From assembly GCF_024138125.1 (NCBI RefSeq), contig NZ_CP099993.1, forward strand, positions 372,001-436,000: DNA of 64,000 nt, written 5' to 3'. Position 1 is the stretch's first letter. Each line of letters begins with the position of its first letter. Below, piece after piece: positions 16,423 to 25,343 of this stretch. The DNA comes from Halorussus salilacus. Its GTDB lineage: Archaea; Halobacteriota; Halobacteria; Halobacteriales; Haladaptataceae. The notes under the pieces are model-generated. The model worked only from the letters and a program-made list of their open reading frames with translations. It did not search any database and was not told the origin of the DNA. Position numbers and translations under genes: made by a program.

Positions 16423-17306
16423 TGTTCTTCGGACGTGAACGTGAGTTTGTGATCGTGAACCGCGAGGTAGTAGTACTGTTTATCGAACTGTTCTATCCCT
16501 TGCATGACTCGCTCCGTCGACTGGGAGGTTGAGACGAGTCGCGGACCCTCTATGAGTTGAATCTGCTTGATTCCCAACGCAGCGTCCTTCGCAGTTGTAT
16601 CGAGCGGTGCGCCCGACAATTCGAGTTTCCCAACGTTCTGCCGACAGAGCGACAAAAGTCCCGCATCGAACGCCGTGCGCGTACAGCGGAGCCGTTCACA
16701 CCCCTGCTCGCGGAGTTGCGGAATCGAAAGATAGCGCTGTCGAAGATTCACACCGGTCGTCTCTTCGAGCCGGTCGTACTCCTCAAGCAGGACCTGTTGA
16801 AAGTTCGTGGGGACCGTATCGTGTTCGACGCGGTAGTAATCGCCCGTAAATGCATGTCGCTGAACCGCCCCGAGACGCTCGGCCCAGTCACCGACCACCT
16901 CGACGCTAGCTTGGTTATACGTGTACGGCGTTTCATCTGCTGATTCTGCAAGATGAGCGAGGAGATTATTTAACGATACGGAACCCTGTTCGTCGAGTAC
17001 GTCGAGAAAGGCCCCATAGTGGGGGCTTTGTGTCTCGAGGACCTGGCTCACGTCACTCCACGATTCACTGCGTACGGCATCAAGCAACTGCCGACCGCTG
17101 GTCGATGTTTCGTACGTATCCTCGTCAGATTCCACTATGAGGTTGATACGGAGACCTTCAAGAATTGTCTCCCGCGCCCGCCGATGAGTCACATCGAGTG
17201 CCTCCTCGATATCTGCGGTTTGCTGGCAGGTCCCGTCGCAGAGGTACACGAGTTCGACGAGTCGTGGGAGCGTCACCGGTCGAATCGTGGGTCGTTCGTC
17301 GGTCAT
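16419..17306 (-). CDS. Winged-helix protein of the TGT operon
   Basis: A 295-residue protein with an N-terminal winged-helix region (residues 10-75: LPRLVELVYLCDGTCQQTAD, then ALDVTHRRARETI as the likely recognition part). The remainder is mostly helical with no named domain. Both ends overlap the neighbours by four bases, so the three genes must be made together. It may be the DNA-binding subunit that couples the AAA+ ATPase to the TGT-like enzyme. No catalytic motif is seen, and no family name is offered. Confidence 0.6.
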   Translation of the reverse strand: MTDERPTIRPVTLPRLVELVYLCDGTCQQTADIEEALDVTHRRARETILEGLRINLIVESDEDTYETSTSGRQLLDAVRSESWSDVSQVLETQSPHYGAFLDVLDEQGSVSLNNLLAHLAESADETPYTYNQASVEVVGDWAERLGAVQRHAFTGDYYRVEHDTVPTNFQQVLLEEYDRLEETTGVNLRQRYLSIPQLREQGCERLRCTRTAFDAGLLSLCRQNVGKLELSGAPLDTTAKDAALGIKQIQLIEGPRLVSTSQSTERVMQGIEQFDKQYYYLAVHDHKLTFTSEEQ

Positions 17307-18343
17307 ACGAGGCGTCTCACCTGCTGTTTTGCGGCGCGATACGCCCGCTGTGTTACTTCGTTATCCTGGAACCGAAGATCAAGGTACGCTTCAACGTCTT
17401 TGTCAGAAGCGGCAATGTATCGGAACCGGCGGAGTTCGGTCACCATCGACCAGAGGTTATGTCGCACCAGGAGATTGCGGTCTACCCGTATCTCATCGAG
17501 CGTTCGCGTCCCACAGACGGGGCACGGACATGGGAGATAGTCGAGGTGATCGATGTTGTGAAGCTCTTTTCCTCCAAACCCGGGTAACAGATAGTTCCGA
17601 TTCCCTGCGTTCCGGATGAAGGCTGACGAATCAAAGCTATCGACACCGAGATATAACAGAAGTGGGAGATAGGTGATGCCCCCGAGTCCGTACACATGTA
17701 GGTGTTTGTCCGTCGCCCGCCGGGCCGCGAGAATCAACCTCGTGGTCTTTTTGTAGTCGGTGCGAATAAGTGAGAGGCTCCCGAGGGCATACCCGTCAAA
17801 GTCCCCTCGCTGTTCTAAGTGCTGGATGTTGTTGCGAACTGTTTCAGGGTCGTAACCGTGGACACTCGCAAACAGCAGGCTGGCATCGTCTTCGCGGTGC
17901 TTCTCGCTCGTCTGAATTGCGTATTCGATATTTTGGCGTACCCGTCGGTGATTCTCTTCTACCCAGTTTTCACGCGAAAGCGGAATATCAATTGTGCCGT
18001 AAATATCTGCATCCAAATGTCTCTGAATCGACAGCATCTCTGCCGGTGTGATGTCGGGACCGGTTGGGTCGAAATCGAGACCACCGCTATCCGCGAACAC
18101 GATAGTATCCTCTGGGACCTCCATCTCCTCGCGGAGTGTCACCCCCTCTTGAAGTCGCTCCCACATCGGTGCTCGTTGGTAAATCGACCGGGCGTTGATC
18201 ATTGCAGTCGGAAGATCCGGGATGGTTCCGACGTACTCCGGGGTGTTGTCGCTCGACCGTTTCCCCACGTTCCGGACCGGGAGTAAAATCGGCGTCTCTA
18301 CATCCCCATGTGGGAGGTCGAGTGTTCGTTGTCTGTACAGCAT
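17303..18343 (-). CDS. TGT-family enzyme (second transglycosylase), probably DNA-directed
   Basis: A 346-residue member of the tRNA-guanine transglycosylase fold. The base-binding FADSGG has Asp85, the nucleophile region DSFDSSAFIRNAGNR has Asp235/Asp238, and the zinc site is CPCPVC (272-277) with His295 in VRHNLW. All catalytic elements are therefore present. It lacks the C-terminal PUA-type domains of archaeal tRNA enzyme TgtA. It heads an operon with a winged-helix protein and an AAA+ ATPase, which argues for DNA rather than tRNA as substrate. The likely reaction is exchange of guanine for preQ0 or a derivative. A DpdA-like enzyme lies 4.4 kb away. A tRNA role cannot be excluded from sequence alone. 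Confidence 0.75.
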   Translation of the reverse strand: MLYRQRTLDLPHGDVETPILLPVRNVGKRSSDNTPEYVGTIPDLPTAMINARSIYQRAPMWERLQEGVTLREEMEVPEDTIVFADSGGLDFDPTGPDITPAEMLSIQRHLDADIYGTIDIPLSRENWVEENHRRVRQNIEYAIQTSEKHREDDASLLFASVHGYDPETVRNNIQHLEQRGDFDGYALGSLSLIRTDYKKTTRLILAARRATDKHLHVYGLGGITYLPLLLYLGVDSFDSSAFIRNAGNRNYLLPGFGGKELHNIDHLDYLPCPCPVCGTRTLDEIRVDRNLLVRHNLWSMVTELRRFRYIAASDKDVEAYLDLRFQDNEVTQRAYRAAKQQVRRLV

Positions 18344-18558
18344 AGCCTCCCGCTCGGGTTCGGTCGCCGCCTATTTGAGTGCTATTGACACGCAATGATA
18401 TGTGTGATATCGTCTGTTTTGGAACTACGGGATGACGGCCCATTCGTGAAGAACCGTGGCAAAATGGATACTGGATAGTACGAGAGGCCTTAGCACCATT
18501 ACGGTACATATTTCAGGTATGAATACTATCCCAGTTACACATAACCAATAGCTCAAAT

Positions 18559-20268
18559 ATGGGTAGTAATCTTAACATATCTGCAACGGAAAGCACCGTA
18601 GACAGCGTTCTCATCGATAATAACCGATACGAGGTACCGGATTATCAGCGCCGGTACTCGTGGGATGAAGACCAATGGGAGGCCTTCTGGAGCGACTTGA
18701 ACAGTCTAGAAGAGGGTGACACTCACTTTTTGGGTTCAATCGTCGTTATTCAGCACTCTCCGATTGACAGTCTCAATTGGCGCGAACTCGTCGACGGCCA
18801 ACAGCGCCTGACCACGATCACAATTCTGCTGAGCGTGATGCGCGAGCGGTACCTAGAGGAGGGCGACCAAAATAATCATGCTGAAACAATCAAAGACGAT
18901 TACTTGGCCGAGCGAGATCTGGATAACAACCAGTTCCCCAAACTGACCCTCAGTAAGTTCGATAACGAGGATTACCAAGCCATCCTCGAAGGCCGTACCT
19001 CCGGTGTCGATAACGAACAACTGGAGAATGCTGTCGAATTCTTCCGAAAGAAAATAGCGGACTGTGACTTAGAAGAAGTCGACGAACTCCGCAAGCGACT
19101 CTTGAGTTCGATGACGCTCGTCATCATCGACTGTGATAGCGAGCAGTCCGCTTTCCGGTTGTTCGAGACGCTGAACAACCGCGGCCTCGAATTGTCTGCG
19201 GTCGATCTCATGAAGAATTTCCTGCTTCAAGTCGCCTCGGATTCCGGGTCTGCCGACTACGACTACATCAAAGGACAATGGGAGACGATTCTCGAAACGG
19301 TCGTCCGTGAGATTAACGACCCGGATCGGTTCTTCCGGGACTACATCATGGCGGCTCCGGAACCCGACTACGATTCTTCCGTCAGTTCGTACAAATTGTA
19401 CGATATCTTCCGGGAGATCGTTACCGAGAAGCTTCCTACGGAGAACACCTCGTTAAGTGACTACATCGATGGGATGGTCGACAAGGCGACTCTGTACGTC
19501 GAGTTGACGCAGGGACAGGTGGACAGCGTGGGGAGCGCAAAGACGCAACGCCAGATTAATCAGCGTCTGGAGAACCTCGATGCAATCAATTCGATAAACA
19601 CCCGTCCACTCCTGCTCCGATCCTTCGACGAACTCGACGCCAATGATATTCTGGAGGTGTTGCGCATTGTCGAGAAGTTCATGCTCCGCTGGCAAGTCGC
19701 AGGGTACGTAAGCGGGTCGCGGTTGGACAAAATCTTCTCCTCGCTCTGCTCGAACGCCTTCGATGAAGACGACCCGGTCGGAGAAATTCGGGACACACTC
19801 GCCAGCGAGGGACCGACCGACGCCGAATTCCGGTCCAGTTTGGTCAGCAAAGATCTGCCTCGAAACGCACGTACCAAGTACCTTCTCGATACGCTCGAAC
19901 GCCGCCACTTCATGCCCTCCGGTGAGGGGAAACAAGTGGCGGACCGTTCTATCGTGGATATCGAGCATATCGCCCCGGACAAAGCCTTCTCCGCGAAGAA
20001 GTACACTTCGTGGGAAACCTACCTCGATGCAGACGAAAGTACCTTCGAGCAGTACAAAGACAGACTCGGGAATCTGACGCTCTTGGAGAGTCGGCACAAC
20101 GCCCGAGCTGGAACGAATCCGTTCGAGGAAAAGAAGCGTGAATACCGGACCTCAGACTTCGAGATGACGCAGGCAATCTGCGACTACGAGAGCTGGTCTA
20201 CCGAAAAGATAGAGGAGCGCACCGAGGAGCTTGCGGATATCGCTGTCAAAATCTGGGCTATCAAATAA
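18559..20268 (+). CDS. GmrSD-type restriction protein (DUF262 + DUF1524)
   Basis: A 569-residue fusion. The N-terminal DUF262 (ParB-like NTPase) shows VPDYQRRYSWDE and the hallmark DGQQR (residues 79-83). The C-terminal DUF1524 His-Me nuclease shows DIEHIAP near residue 473 and, about 45 residues on, RLGNLTLL with HNARAGTNPF. This is the single-chain form of GmrSD/BrxU, NTP-driven type IV enzymes that cut modified DNA. Here it sits between two TGT-family operons, so it must tolerate whatever base those make, or be checked by it. It is divergent from the TGT operon, with about 215 bases between. Confidence 0.82.
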   Translation: MGSNLNISATESTVDSVLIDNNRYEVPDYQRRYSWDEDQWEAFWSDLNSLEEGDTHFLGSIVVIQHSPIDSLNWRELVDGQQRLTTITILLSVMRERYLEEGDQNNHAETIKDDYLAERDLDNNQFPKLTLSKFDNEDYQAILEGRTSGVDNEQLENAVEFFRKKIADCDLEEVDELRKRLLSSMTLVIIDCDSEQSAFRLFETLNNRGLELSAVDLMKNFLLQVASDSGSADYDYIKGQWETILETVVREINDPDRFFRDYIMAAPEPDYDSSVSSYKLYDIFREIVTEKLPTENTSLSDYIDGMVDKATLYVELTQGQVDSVGSAKTQRQINQRLENLDAINSINTRPLLLRSFDELDANDILEVLRIVEKFMLRWQVAGYVSGSRLDKIFSSLCSNAFDEDDPVGEIRDTLASEGPTDAEFRSSLVSKDLPRNARTKYLLDTLERRHFMPSGEGKQVADRSIVDIEHIAPDKAFSAKKYTSWETYLDADESTFEQYKDRLGNLTLLESRHNARAGTNPFEEKKREYRTSDFEMTQAICDYESWSTEKIEERTEELADIAVKIWAIK

Positions 20269-20347
20269 GGGGATTGTGGAATGTCTGGTCTCCGAACTTT
20301 GCTCTCCAATGAATGGTTTTATGTACTAAGTATATCGTGATTCATCT

Positions 20348-21025
20348 ATGCCTATACCGGATCCAACTAGTCCTTCTTCCCCTCATATTGATAGTATTCA
20401 ACCAACTTGGAGAGATTTACCATATGCTTGCGAGTTAGTTCGTTTCACCTACAATCATCCGAGGGAATCCTTCCCCGACATTCGTGAGGGGCTCATCCAA
20501 CGGAGTACAAAAACCAAAGTCAAGCAAACCCTCAATTTTCTAGGAAAAATAGAAGTTCTCGATAAAAAGACTGGCTTACTTCCCTTGGGAGAATGGTTAG
20601 CAGAAAAATACAGCACACCGCATCAAATGACCATTGGTGATTCGGCCTCAGTAGGAATAAAACAGGATCTCTCAGGTAGCGAGGCCAGAGTCTGGAAATA
20701 TCTTCTTTTTAATAATGACTGGGTCCCAATGCTTGGAGCGATAAATCAGTTAGCAACCACCTCTGTTTCGACCAAAGAGACAGAATCGCGGGCAGAAGAA
20801 TTCTATACTCGGCTTAGCCACCTCACAGAGTATAAGAAATATAATAGTATTAGCACTAAGAAAAAGAAGGCACAGGTTCATTTTCAATGGCTCCAAAAGG
20901 TCGGTTTAGCAAAGATTGACAAACATGAGAAAATGTCCCTTACGAAGAAAGGGGAGTTCCTTCATGAGCAACTCCGGCCTCACTATCACCCTAATTGGCC
21001 TTCTTCTCAAAATGAGTCGAACTAG
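20348..21025 (+). CDS. AT-rich orphan protein, winged-helix-like, unknown
   Basis: A 225-residue basic protein with Lys-rich composition quite unlike haloarchaeal host proteins. The C-terminal third (VGLAKIDKHEKMSLTKKGEF) reads like the wing and last helix of a winged-helix domain, and the N-terminal half repeats a similar pattern (IEVLDKKTGLLPLGEWLAEK). DUF6834-like or restriction-associated specificity proteins look similar, but I do not recognise it. A promoter-like AT-rich stretch precedes the ATG. It lies between the GmrSD and methyltransferase genes on the same strand and was probably acquired separately. Confidence 0.5.
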   Translation: MPIPDPTSPSSPHIDSIQPTWRDLPYACELVRFTYNHPRESFPDIREGLIQRSTKTKVKQTLNFLGKIEVLDKKTGLLPLGEWLAEKYSTPHQMTIGDSASVGIKQDLSGSEARVWKYLLFNNDWVPMLGAINQLATTSVSTKETESRAEEFYTRLSHLTEYKKYNSISTKKKKAQVHFQWLQKVGLAKIDKHEKMSLTKKGEFLHEQLRPHYHPNWPSSQNESN

Positions 21026-21149
21026 CTGACTGTTTTGCCGAAGTGGGATGATGAGAATTAGCCAAAACAGCGTGTGATTAATACAGAGAAGCACAAGATT
21101 CAGGTATGAACCCTGAAGATGGTCTTACAATCGCATCTAATTACGATAT

Positions 21150-21944
21150 ATGACCGATAAGAATCGTAACGTTCATAATATTGGGTCTGGCCGCCGGTAT
21201 ATCATCGGCGATGCAGTTGAAGAGCTTCGAAATATAGAATCACCTGCTGATCTCATTTGTCTTGACGATGCATGGGCAAGACCGCAACGGGCTAATCAAT
21301 TCGGTGTTATGTATCCTACCCATCGATTTTCAGAATCGGAGAGCCAACGGGCATCAGACGAATCAACAACGACAATTGAGATTCTTGACGCTTGTTGGGA
21401 GGCCCTTACAGAAGGCGGCTGGTTAATAGCAGATGCTGACGACTGGCTCTTGCCTCGACTTATTGAGTATCTTGTCAGAGAGTGGGGAGACGTAGTAGAA
21501 GATTACAAAGGGGGTGGATATCGGCGAATTGGTGGAGTTACGTACATTGCAAAAAGTACCAAAAGACCGGATAGAAGTACTGCAGGAGAATATTTTACTA
21601 ACGGTGGGTATCCTGTTGTTTTTGCACACAAAGGAAGTACAGACCGGAAGTCCTCAACATCTGCTCGGCAAATAGCCCACAGGCAACATGATAAATTCGG
21701 CTGGGGGAGTGTAAAACCAATAAAGCCATATAAGAAATGGATTGAAGGTCTTCTCACTGAAGGAGACCATCTCGTCGTCCCTTGTGCAGGGACTGCACCC
21801 GCTGCTATAGCGGCAGAGCGCGTTTTTGGCACAGCGGCTCGGTACACATGCATTGACATTGAGAAAGAGGCATTTGAGGCCTTTCAGATCCGGCGTCAGG
21901 AACAGTTGGATAGCATCCAAGAGAATATTAAGCCTAAATTTTAG
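21150..21944 (+). CDS. DNA methyltransferase-like protein with altered catalytic motif
   Basis: A 264-residue Rossmann-fold protein with the layout of the N4/N6 DNA methylases found in phages. Motif order: RYIIGDAVEELRNI at the N-terminus, LICLDDAWARP where the catalytic DPPY would sit, then a long target region, and VVPCAGTAPAAIAAERVFG as the SAM-binding FxGxG-like loop near the C-terminus with a WGSVKPIKPYKKWIEGLL helix before it. The catalytic tetrad therefore reads DDAW, not D/N/S-PP-Y/F/W. It may be a divergent methylase or have changed chemistry. The composition is AT-rich, like the gene before it; no restriction partner is adjacent except GmrSD. Confidence 0.62.
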   Translation: MTDKNRNVHNIGSGRRYIIGDAVEELRNIESPADLICLDDAWARPQRANQFGVMYPTHRFSESESQRASDESTTTIEILDACWEALTEGGWLIADADDWLLPRLIEYLVREWGDVVEDYKGGGYRRIGGVTYIAKSTKRPDRSTAGEYFTNGGYPVVFAHKGSTDRKSSTSARQIAHRQHDKFGWGSVKPIKPYKKWIEGLLTEGDHLVVPCAGTAPAAIAAERVFGTAARYTCIDIEKEAFEAFQIRRQEQLDSIQENIKPKF

Positions 21945-21984
21945 TACTTAAAAAACAAGAGTTGAAATTAAATTCGTGTAGCCT

Positions 21985-22695
21985 CTACTCATTGAAGTTC
22001 GTAAATCCGACTTGAGATGACTTTTTAGAAGTGCAGTAATCAACTATCTCACTTTTATTTGGCACGGGTTGGGATCTAGCTAGACTACGTGCTAGATTCT
22101 TTAGATACTCTCCCTTCAACGCAACCACTATTGTTTCGAACTGCTTCGCCTCCTCATTCCTCGCCGATAACGACACGACGTTCGAGAATTGCTCTACGTC
22201 ATCGTCTTGATTGAAGACAAGCCCAATCGACTCGTCGGGCACTCGTCGGAGCGTCGCTTCGAGATTGATACTGCGGTAATAGTCCTTTCCAAGCGCGAAA
22301 TACACTATATCGTAGGGTAGTTCCGTTTCGAGGAATGCCTGCACATCGTCGGCAATTCCGAGTTGCTCGGCTCGCTCGTCAATCTCTGCGTCAGACATCT
22401 CCGCGAATGTCACGTCGTACGGCGGGAGGCGTTCGGTGTCTTCAACAAATCCGAATCCGGCACTGATGAAGTACCGCTCGACTTCGTGACCCCCCTGCTC
22501 CAGCATCCGTATCCCCTCGGTGATCTTCCGCTGTTGCCGTCCCGTGTAGAGTTCACGAGCTTCGATAGCAGGTGTATCATCACGAGCCTGGAGTTCGTCC
22601 AACGAGTGGGCATCGAGAACGTCGGTCCCGAGTGGCGACACGTTGTCGGGGTACTCCTTTTGCTTCGAACATTGGTCGATGACGAGTATCCGCAT
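21985..22695 (-). CDS. DUF6884/YaaA-like protein partnered with DpdA
   Basis: A 236-residue protein. The N-terminus MRILVIDQCSKQK and the later FISAGFGFVEDTERLPPYD match the C-S-K-x-K and SA-x-(Y/F)G-x-V...PYD pattern of DUF6884/YaaA-type proteins. It starts two bases after the DpdA-like stop, so the pair is one operon. In bacterial dpd clusters a companion enzyme converts the nitrile of DNA-borne preQ0 to an amide; this protein could play that part, but I infer this only from context. The C-terminal 60 residues are less conserved-looking. Confidence 0.65.
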   Translation of the reverse strand: MRILVIDQCSKQKEYPDNVSPLGTDVLDAHSLDELQARDDTPAIEARELYTGRQQRKITEGIRMLEQGGHEVERYFISAGFGFVEDTERLPPYDVTFAEMSDAEIDERAEQLGIADDVQAFLETELPYDIVYFALGKDYYRSINLEATLRRVPDESIGLVFNQDDDVEQFSNVVSLSARNEEAKQFETIVVALKGEYLKNLARSLARSQPVPNKSEIVDYCTSKKSSQVGFTNFNE

Positions 22696-22697
22696 CG

Positions 22698-24896
22698 TTA
22701 GAAGTCTCCCAGTTCGATTTGGACGGGGCGTTTCGGGACGAACTCGTTATCGTAGTCCAGCCGGTCGAGAACGGCCGCTCGAACGTCGTCACCGGAGTCG
22801 TAGATATGAACCGTGCAATTCGCGTCTTCGATTTCCTGGACTGTCTGCTGGGACACGTCACCGTCTGGATCGTATAGGTAGAGGTCATCGTACCGGACGC
22901 AGAACTCAGAGACGGGGCCTGCCATTGCGTCAGTCGCCACGGCGGAGGGAGCATCGGTCCACCATTCGTAGAGTCCGCCGTTATCAAGCGTCCCAATTTC
23001 GGCCACAGGGAGATCATAAATCTGCTCCCAGAGGTCTGGACATTCACCACCGAGGTAGTCCTCAACGGTTTCGACCTGTGTGAGTTCTTCAGTCGCCGGT
23101 GTTGCAACGAGGAGTTTCGGGAGGTCTTCCTCGAATTCATCATAGAATCGCCTCATGTTGTGGAATCCACGTCGCCGATTCCGGTTGTTGGCCCGGAACA
23201 CCGCAACTTCGATACCTAAGTCCTCGCAGATTGGGCAGTCGCACTCTCGCCACGGTTTGACGCGGAGAAGGTCTTCGTAGGCTTCGAGATACTCTTCATC
23301 GTCGATTACGTCGGCCGTCACGTAGTCTTCGACGACCCGTTGAATCTGGGCGAAGGTAGCGACTTCGTCCTCGCGGTCTTCGAGTGCTTCGACCGCGTCG
23401 AGGGTCTGTGGGAACTTGGTTTCGAAGATATTTCGTGCAGTTTCAACGAGTGATTCGTACTCGTCAAGCGTCGCGTCTGTGCCGTTGTCGCGGAGATGTT
23501 TGACGACTTGTCGCCGGAACGTTCGACTGAAATTGGCACGGAGCGCTCGGCTGTACTCGTAATCGTCCCGAAACTGTTGCTCGACGTCCCTAAGGAGTCG
23601 CTGGTCGTACTTCTCATCGAGGTGGTTGGCTTCTAAGTATGGGGGGAGGCCATCAAGCGCAACTGTGGCAGTTGCATACCACTCGCGTATCGCGTCAGCA
23701 ATTGATTCGCCATTATCGAATGCCCGTAGCGCGTGAAGCAATTCTTGACCGTGAAGTGCCTTCTCGATGCTCTCTTCGAGCGTATCCCTGGTCGTCCCGA
23801 ACCGGACCCGAATCGCGTCGTACCGCCGGTCACTACTGAGGTGATAGTTGTCGCCGCCGGTCCATGCTGCACGGAGCATACTCGCACTATCGAAGCTCGC
23901 CATTCCGGCCTGGCCCACGGTATCGAACGCGTCCGTCTTGGCGAACCCGAAGACGTGTGTATCGACTCGCATTGTCTCTGCCCGTTCGTGCGTCTTGACC
24001 GTATTTCCGACAGCCGTAACGATGTCACGTACGTCATCGACCGGACTTCCCGCAACGCCACCGATTCCGAGGTACTGATAGCCATGGTCGAGCACGTCCT
24101 GTGTCGCCCGTGCATAGGAATCCGCATCCCAGCCTTGGACGGCGACCATCAACCGGAACGAATAGTCCTTCGCATCGTACAACGCCTTCATCTCTGCAGC
24201 ATTCTCCAACGTCAAGTCGTACCGGAACTGGGTGTCGTTCTCGCGGTAGACCGCACGCGGATCATCAGCGAATCGGGTAAGTACCCCAGATAGTGATCCC
24301 TCGAAATCAGCTCGCTCGAATGGAATCGGTGAAGTCTCCCCATAAATCGTTTCGTCATACTCCGTGACGTATTCTGGCCAGTCCGTGGGCCACTCATCGA
24401 CCATGACATCGACGTTGTCAGCTATCGTCTCGGGGATGTCCGATGGGGTAAACCCACTCCGCTTGAACGCTCGCTTGTCGAGGTAGAGGCGACCTTCTTG
24501 GCCGGAGCCAAGTACGAGATGGTCGATCGTGACGCCTACCGTCACATCCATCTGCTCGTAGAAGTCGAGCATCTCCTGATTTCCGTACGGCGGAAACGGG
24601 AGAGACTTGTACCCCCACGCACCACAGTCGCTGATCGTTGGCAACCAATCCGGCAGATGCAAGCGTGACTCAGGATGGTAGACACCATAGGTCGTGAGGT
24701 TGTCAAGCTTGGTGTTGCTTTCTTCGACCTGTTCGCGGGAGATGAGGACTCCATCAATCGGCGTCGTGTCGTAGTCAAAGATGTCCCAGATGTACTGGAG
24801 CTCCCGCTCTGTTTTCGCTAACGTAGAGTGTTCGTCATGCAGAAAATCGTAATTCGCATCGACGTTATCATCCCACTCAGGAACATAGAAGCGCAC
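22698..24896 (-). CDS. dpdA: DpdA-like DNA transglycosylase
   Basis: A 732-residue TGT-superfamily protein. Asp90 lies in ISDCGAWGY, the nucleophile region is FDSASM (Asp336) after VFGFAKTDAFD, and the zinc ligands are CDCPIC (552-557) with His579. This set, the large size and the extra C-terminal 150 residues match DpdA, which swaps guanine in DNA for preQ0. The last 150 residues hold acidic domains of unknown role. A GTG at 24896 starts the gene; an earlier ATG is absent. It is co-transcribed with the DUF6884-like gene. Its preQ0 could come from host QueD, QueE and QueC. I am confident of the family and fairly confident of the DNA substrate. Confidence 0.82.
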   Translation of the reverse strand: MRFYVPEWDDNVDANYDFLHDEHSTLAKTERELQYIWDIFDYDTTPIDGVLISREQVEESNTKLDNLTTYGVYHPESRLHLPDWLPTISDCGAWGYKSLPFPPYGNQEMLDFYEQMDVTVGVTIDHLVLGSGQEGRLYLDKRAFKRSGFTPSDIPETIADNVDVMVDEWPTDWPEYVTEYDETIYGETSPIPFERADFEGSLSGVLTRFADDPRAVYRENDTQFRYDLTLENAAEMKALYDAKDYSFRLMVAVQGWDADSYARATQDVLDHGYQYLGIGGVAGSPVDDVRDIVTAVGNTVKTHERAETMRVDTHVFGFAKTDAFDTVGQAGMASFDSASMLRAAWTGGDNYHLSSDRRYDAIRVRFGTTRDTLEESIEKALHGQELLHALRAFDNGESIADAIREWYATATVALDGLPPYLEANHLDEKYDQRLLRDVEQQFRDDYEYSRALRANFSRTFRRQVVKHLRDNGTDATLDEYESLVETARNIFETKFPQTLDAVEALEDREDEVATFAQIQRVVEDYVTADVIDDEEYLEAYEDLLRVKPWRECDCPICEDLGIEVAVFRANNRNRRRGFHNMRRFYDEFEEDLPKLLVATPATEELTQVETVEDYLGGECPDLWEQIYDLPVAEIGTLDNGGLYEWWTDAPSAVATDAMAGPVSEFCVRYDDLYLYDPDGDVSQQTVQEIEDANCTVHIYDSGDDVRAAVLDRLDYDNEFVPKRPVQIELGDF

Positions 24897-25011
24897 GTAT
24901 ATCGATCACCACATCGGGGTAACGCGTTCTCCTATATCAATATCAAGGTCTGCGCTGTCCACAGACGTTGGTACCGTTACACATATTGTCGCTGATGGCC
25001 GTCTCTTTCAC

Positions 25012-25287
25012 ATGGAACGAGTTTCACCTGGGACGACACTCACCAACGTCGAACGGATTCTGGGGAGCGATTCTGGTGTATTGGATTTTGAAATTGCTGA
25101 CGACGACACCTACTACGTGTGGGACGGTGATGACCGAGAAGACGCTGACTGGACCGTCGAGGATGTCGACCGCGTAGAGAACCACACGGAGGATCGCTTT
25201 ATCATGTTTCCCGAAGGAGATGGGTTCACATGCAAAATCGATGTGAATGACGACGGCTGGGAACGAGCACGATGTTGGTGCGAGTAA
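25012..25287 (+). CDS. Small acidic protein, unknown
   Basis: A 91-residue, very acidic protein that starts at an ATG 115 bases from the divergent dpdA-like gene. It ends in a Cys pair (CWCE) and has a single other Cys (FTCKIDV). The codon use and acidity look haloarchaeal. No domain is recognised. It sits directly before a decayed insertion sequence. Confidence 0.45.
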   Translation: MERVSPGTTLTNVERILGSDSGVLDFEIADDDTYYVWDGDDREDADWTVEDVDRVENHTEDRFIMFPEGDGFTCKIDVNDDGWERARCWCE

Positions 25288-25343
25288 ACCCGCTTCCAGA
25301 GAATACAATAGCCGTTCCCTTTTGATACGTCCCAGTAACGAAC

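Noticed and set aside
17303-18343. Reading the TGT-family gene as the host archaeosine enzyme TgtA
   Set aside because: It is inside the mobile element, lacks the C-terminal tRNA-binding domains, and is coupled to ATPase and winged-helix genes.
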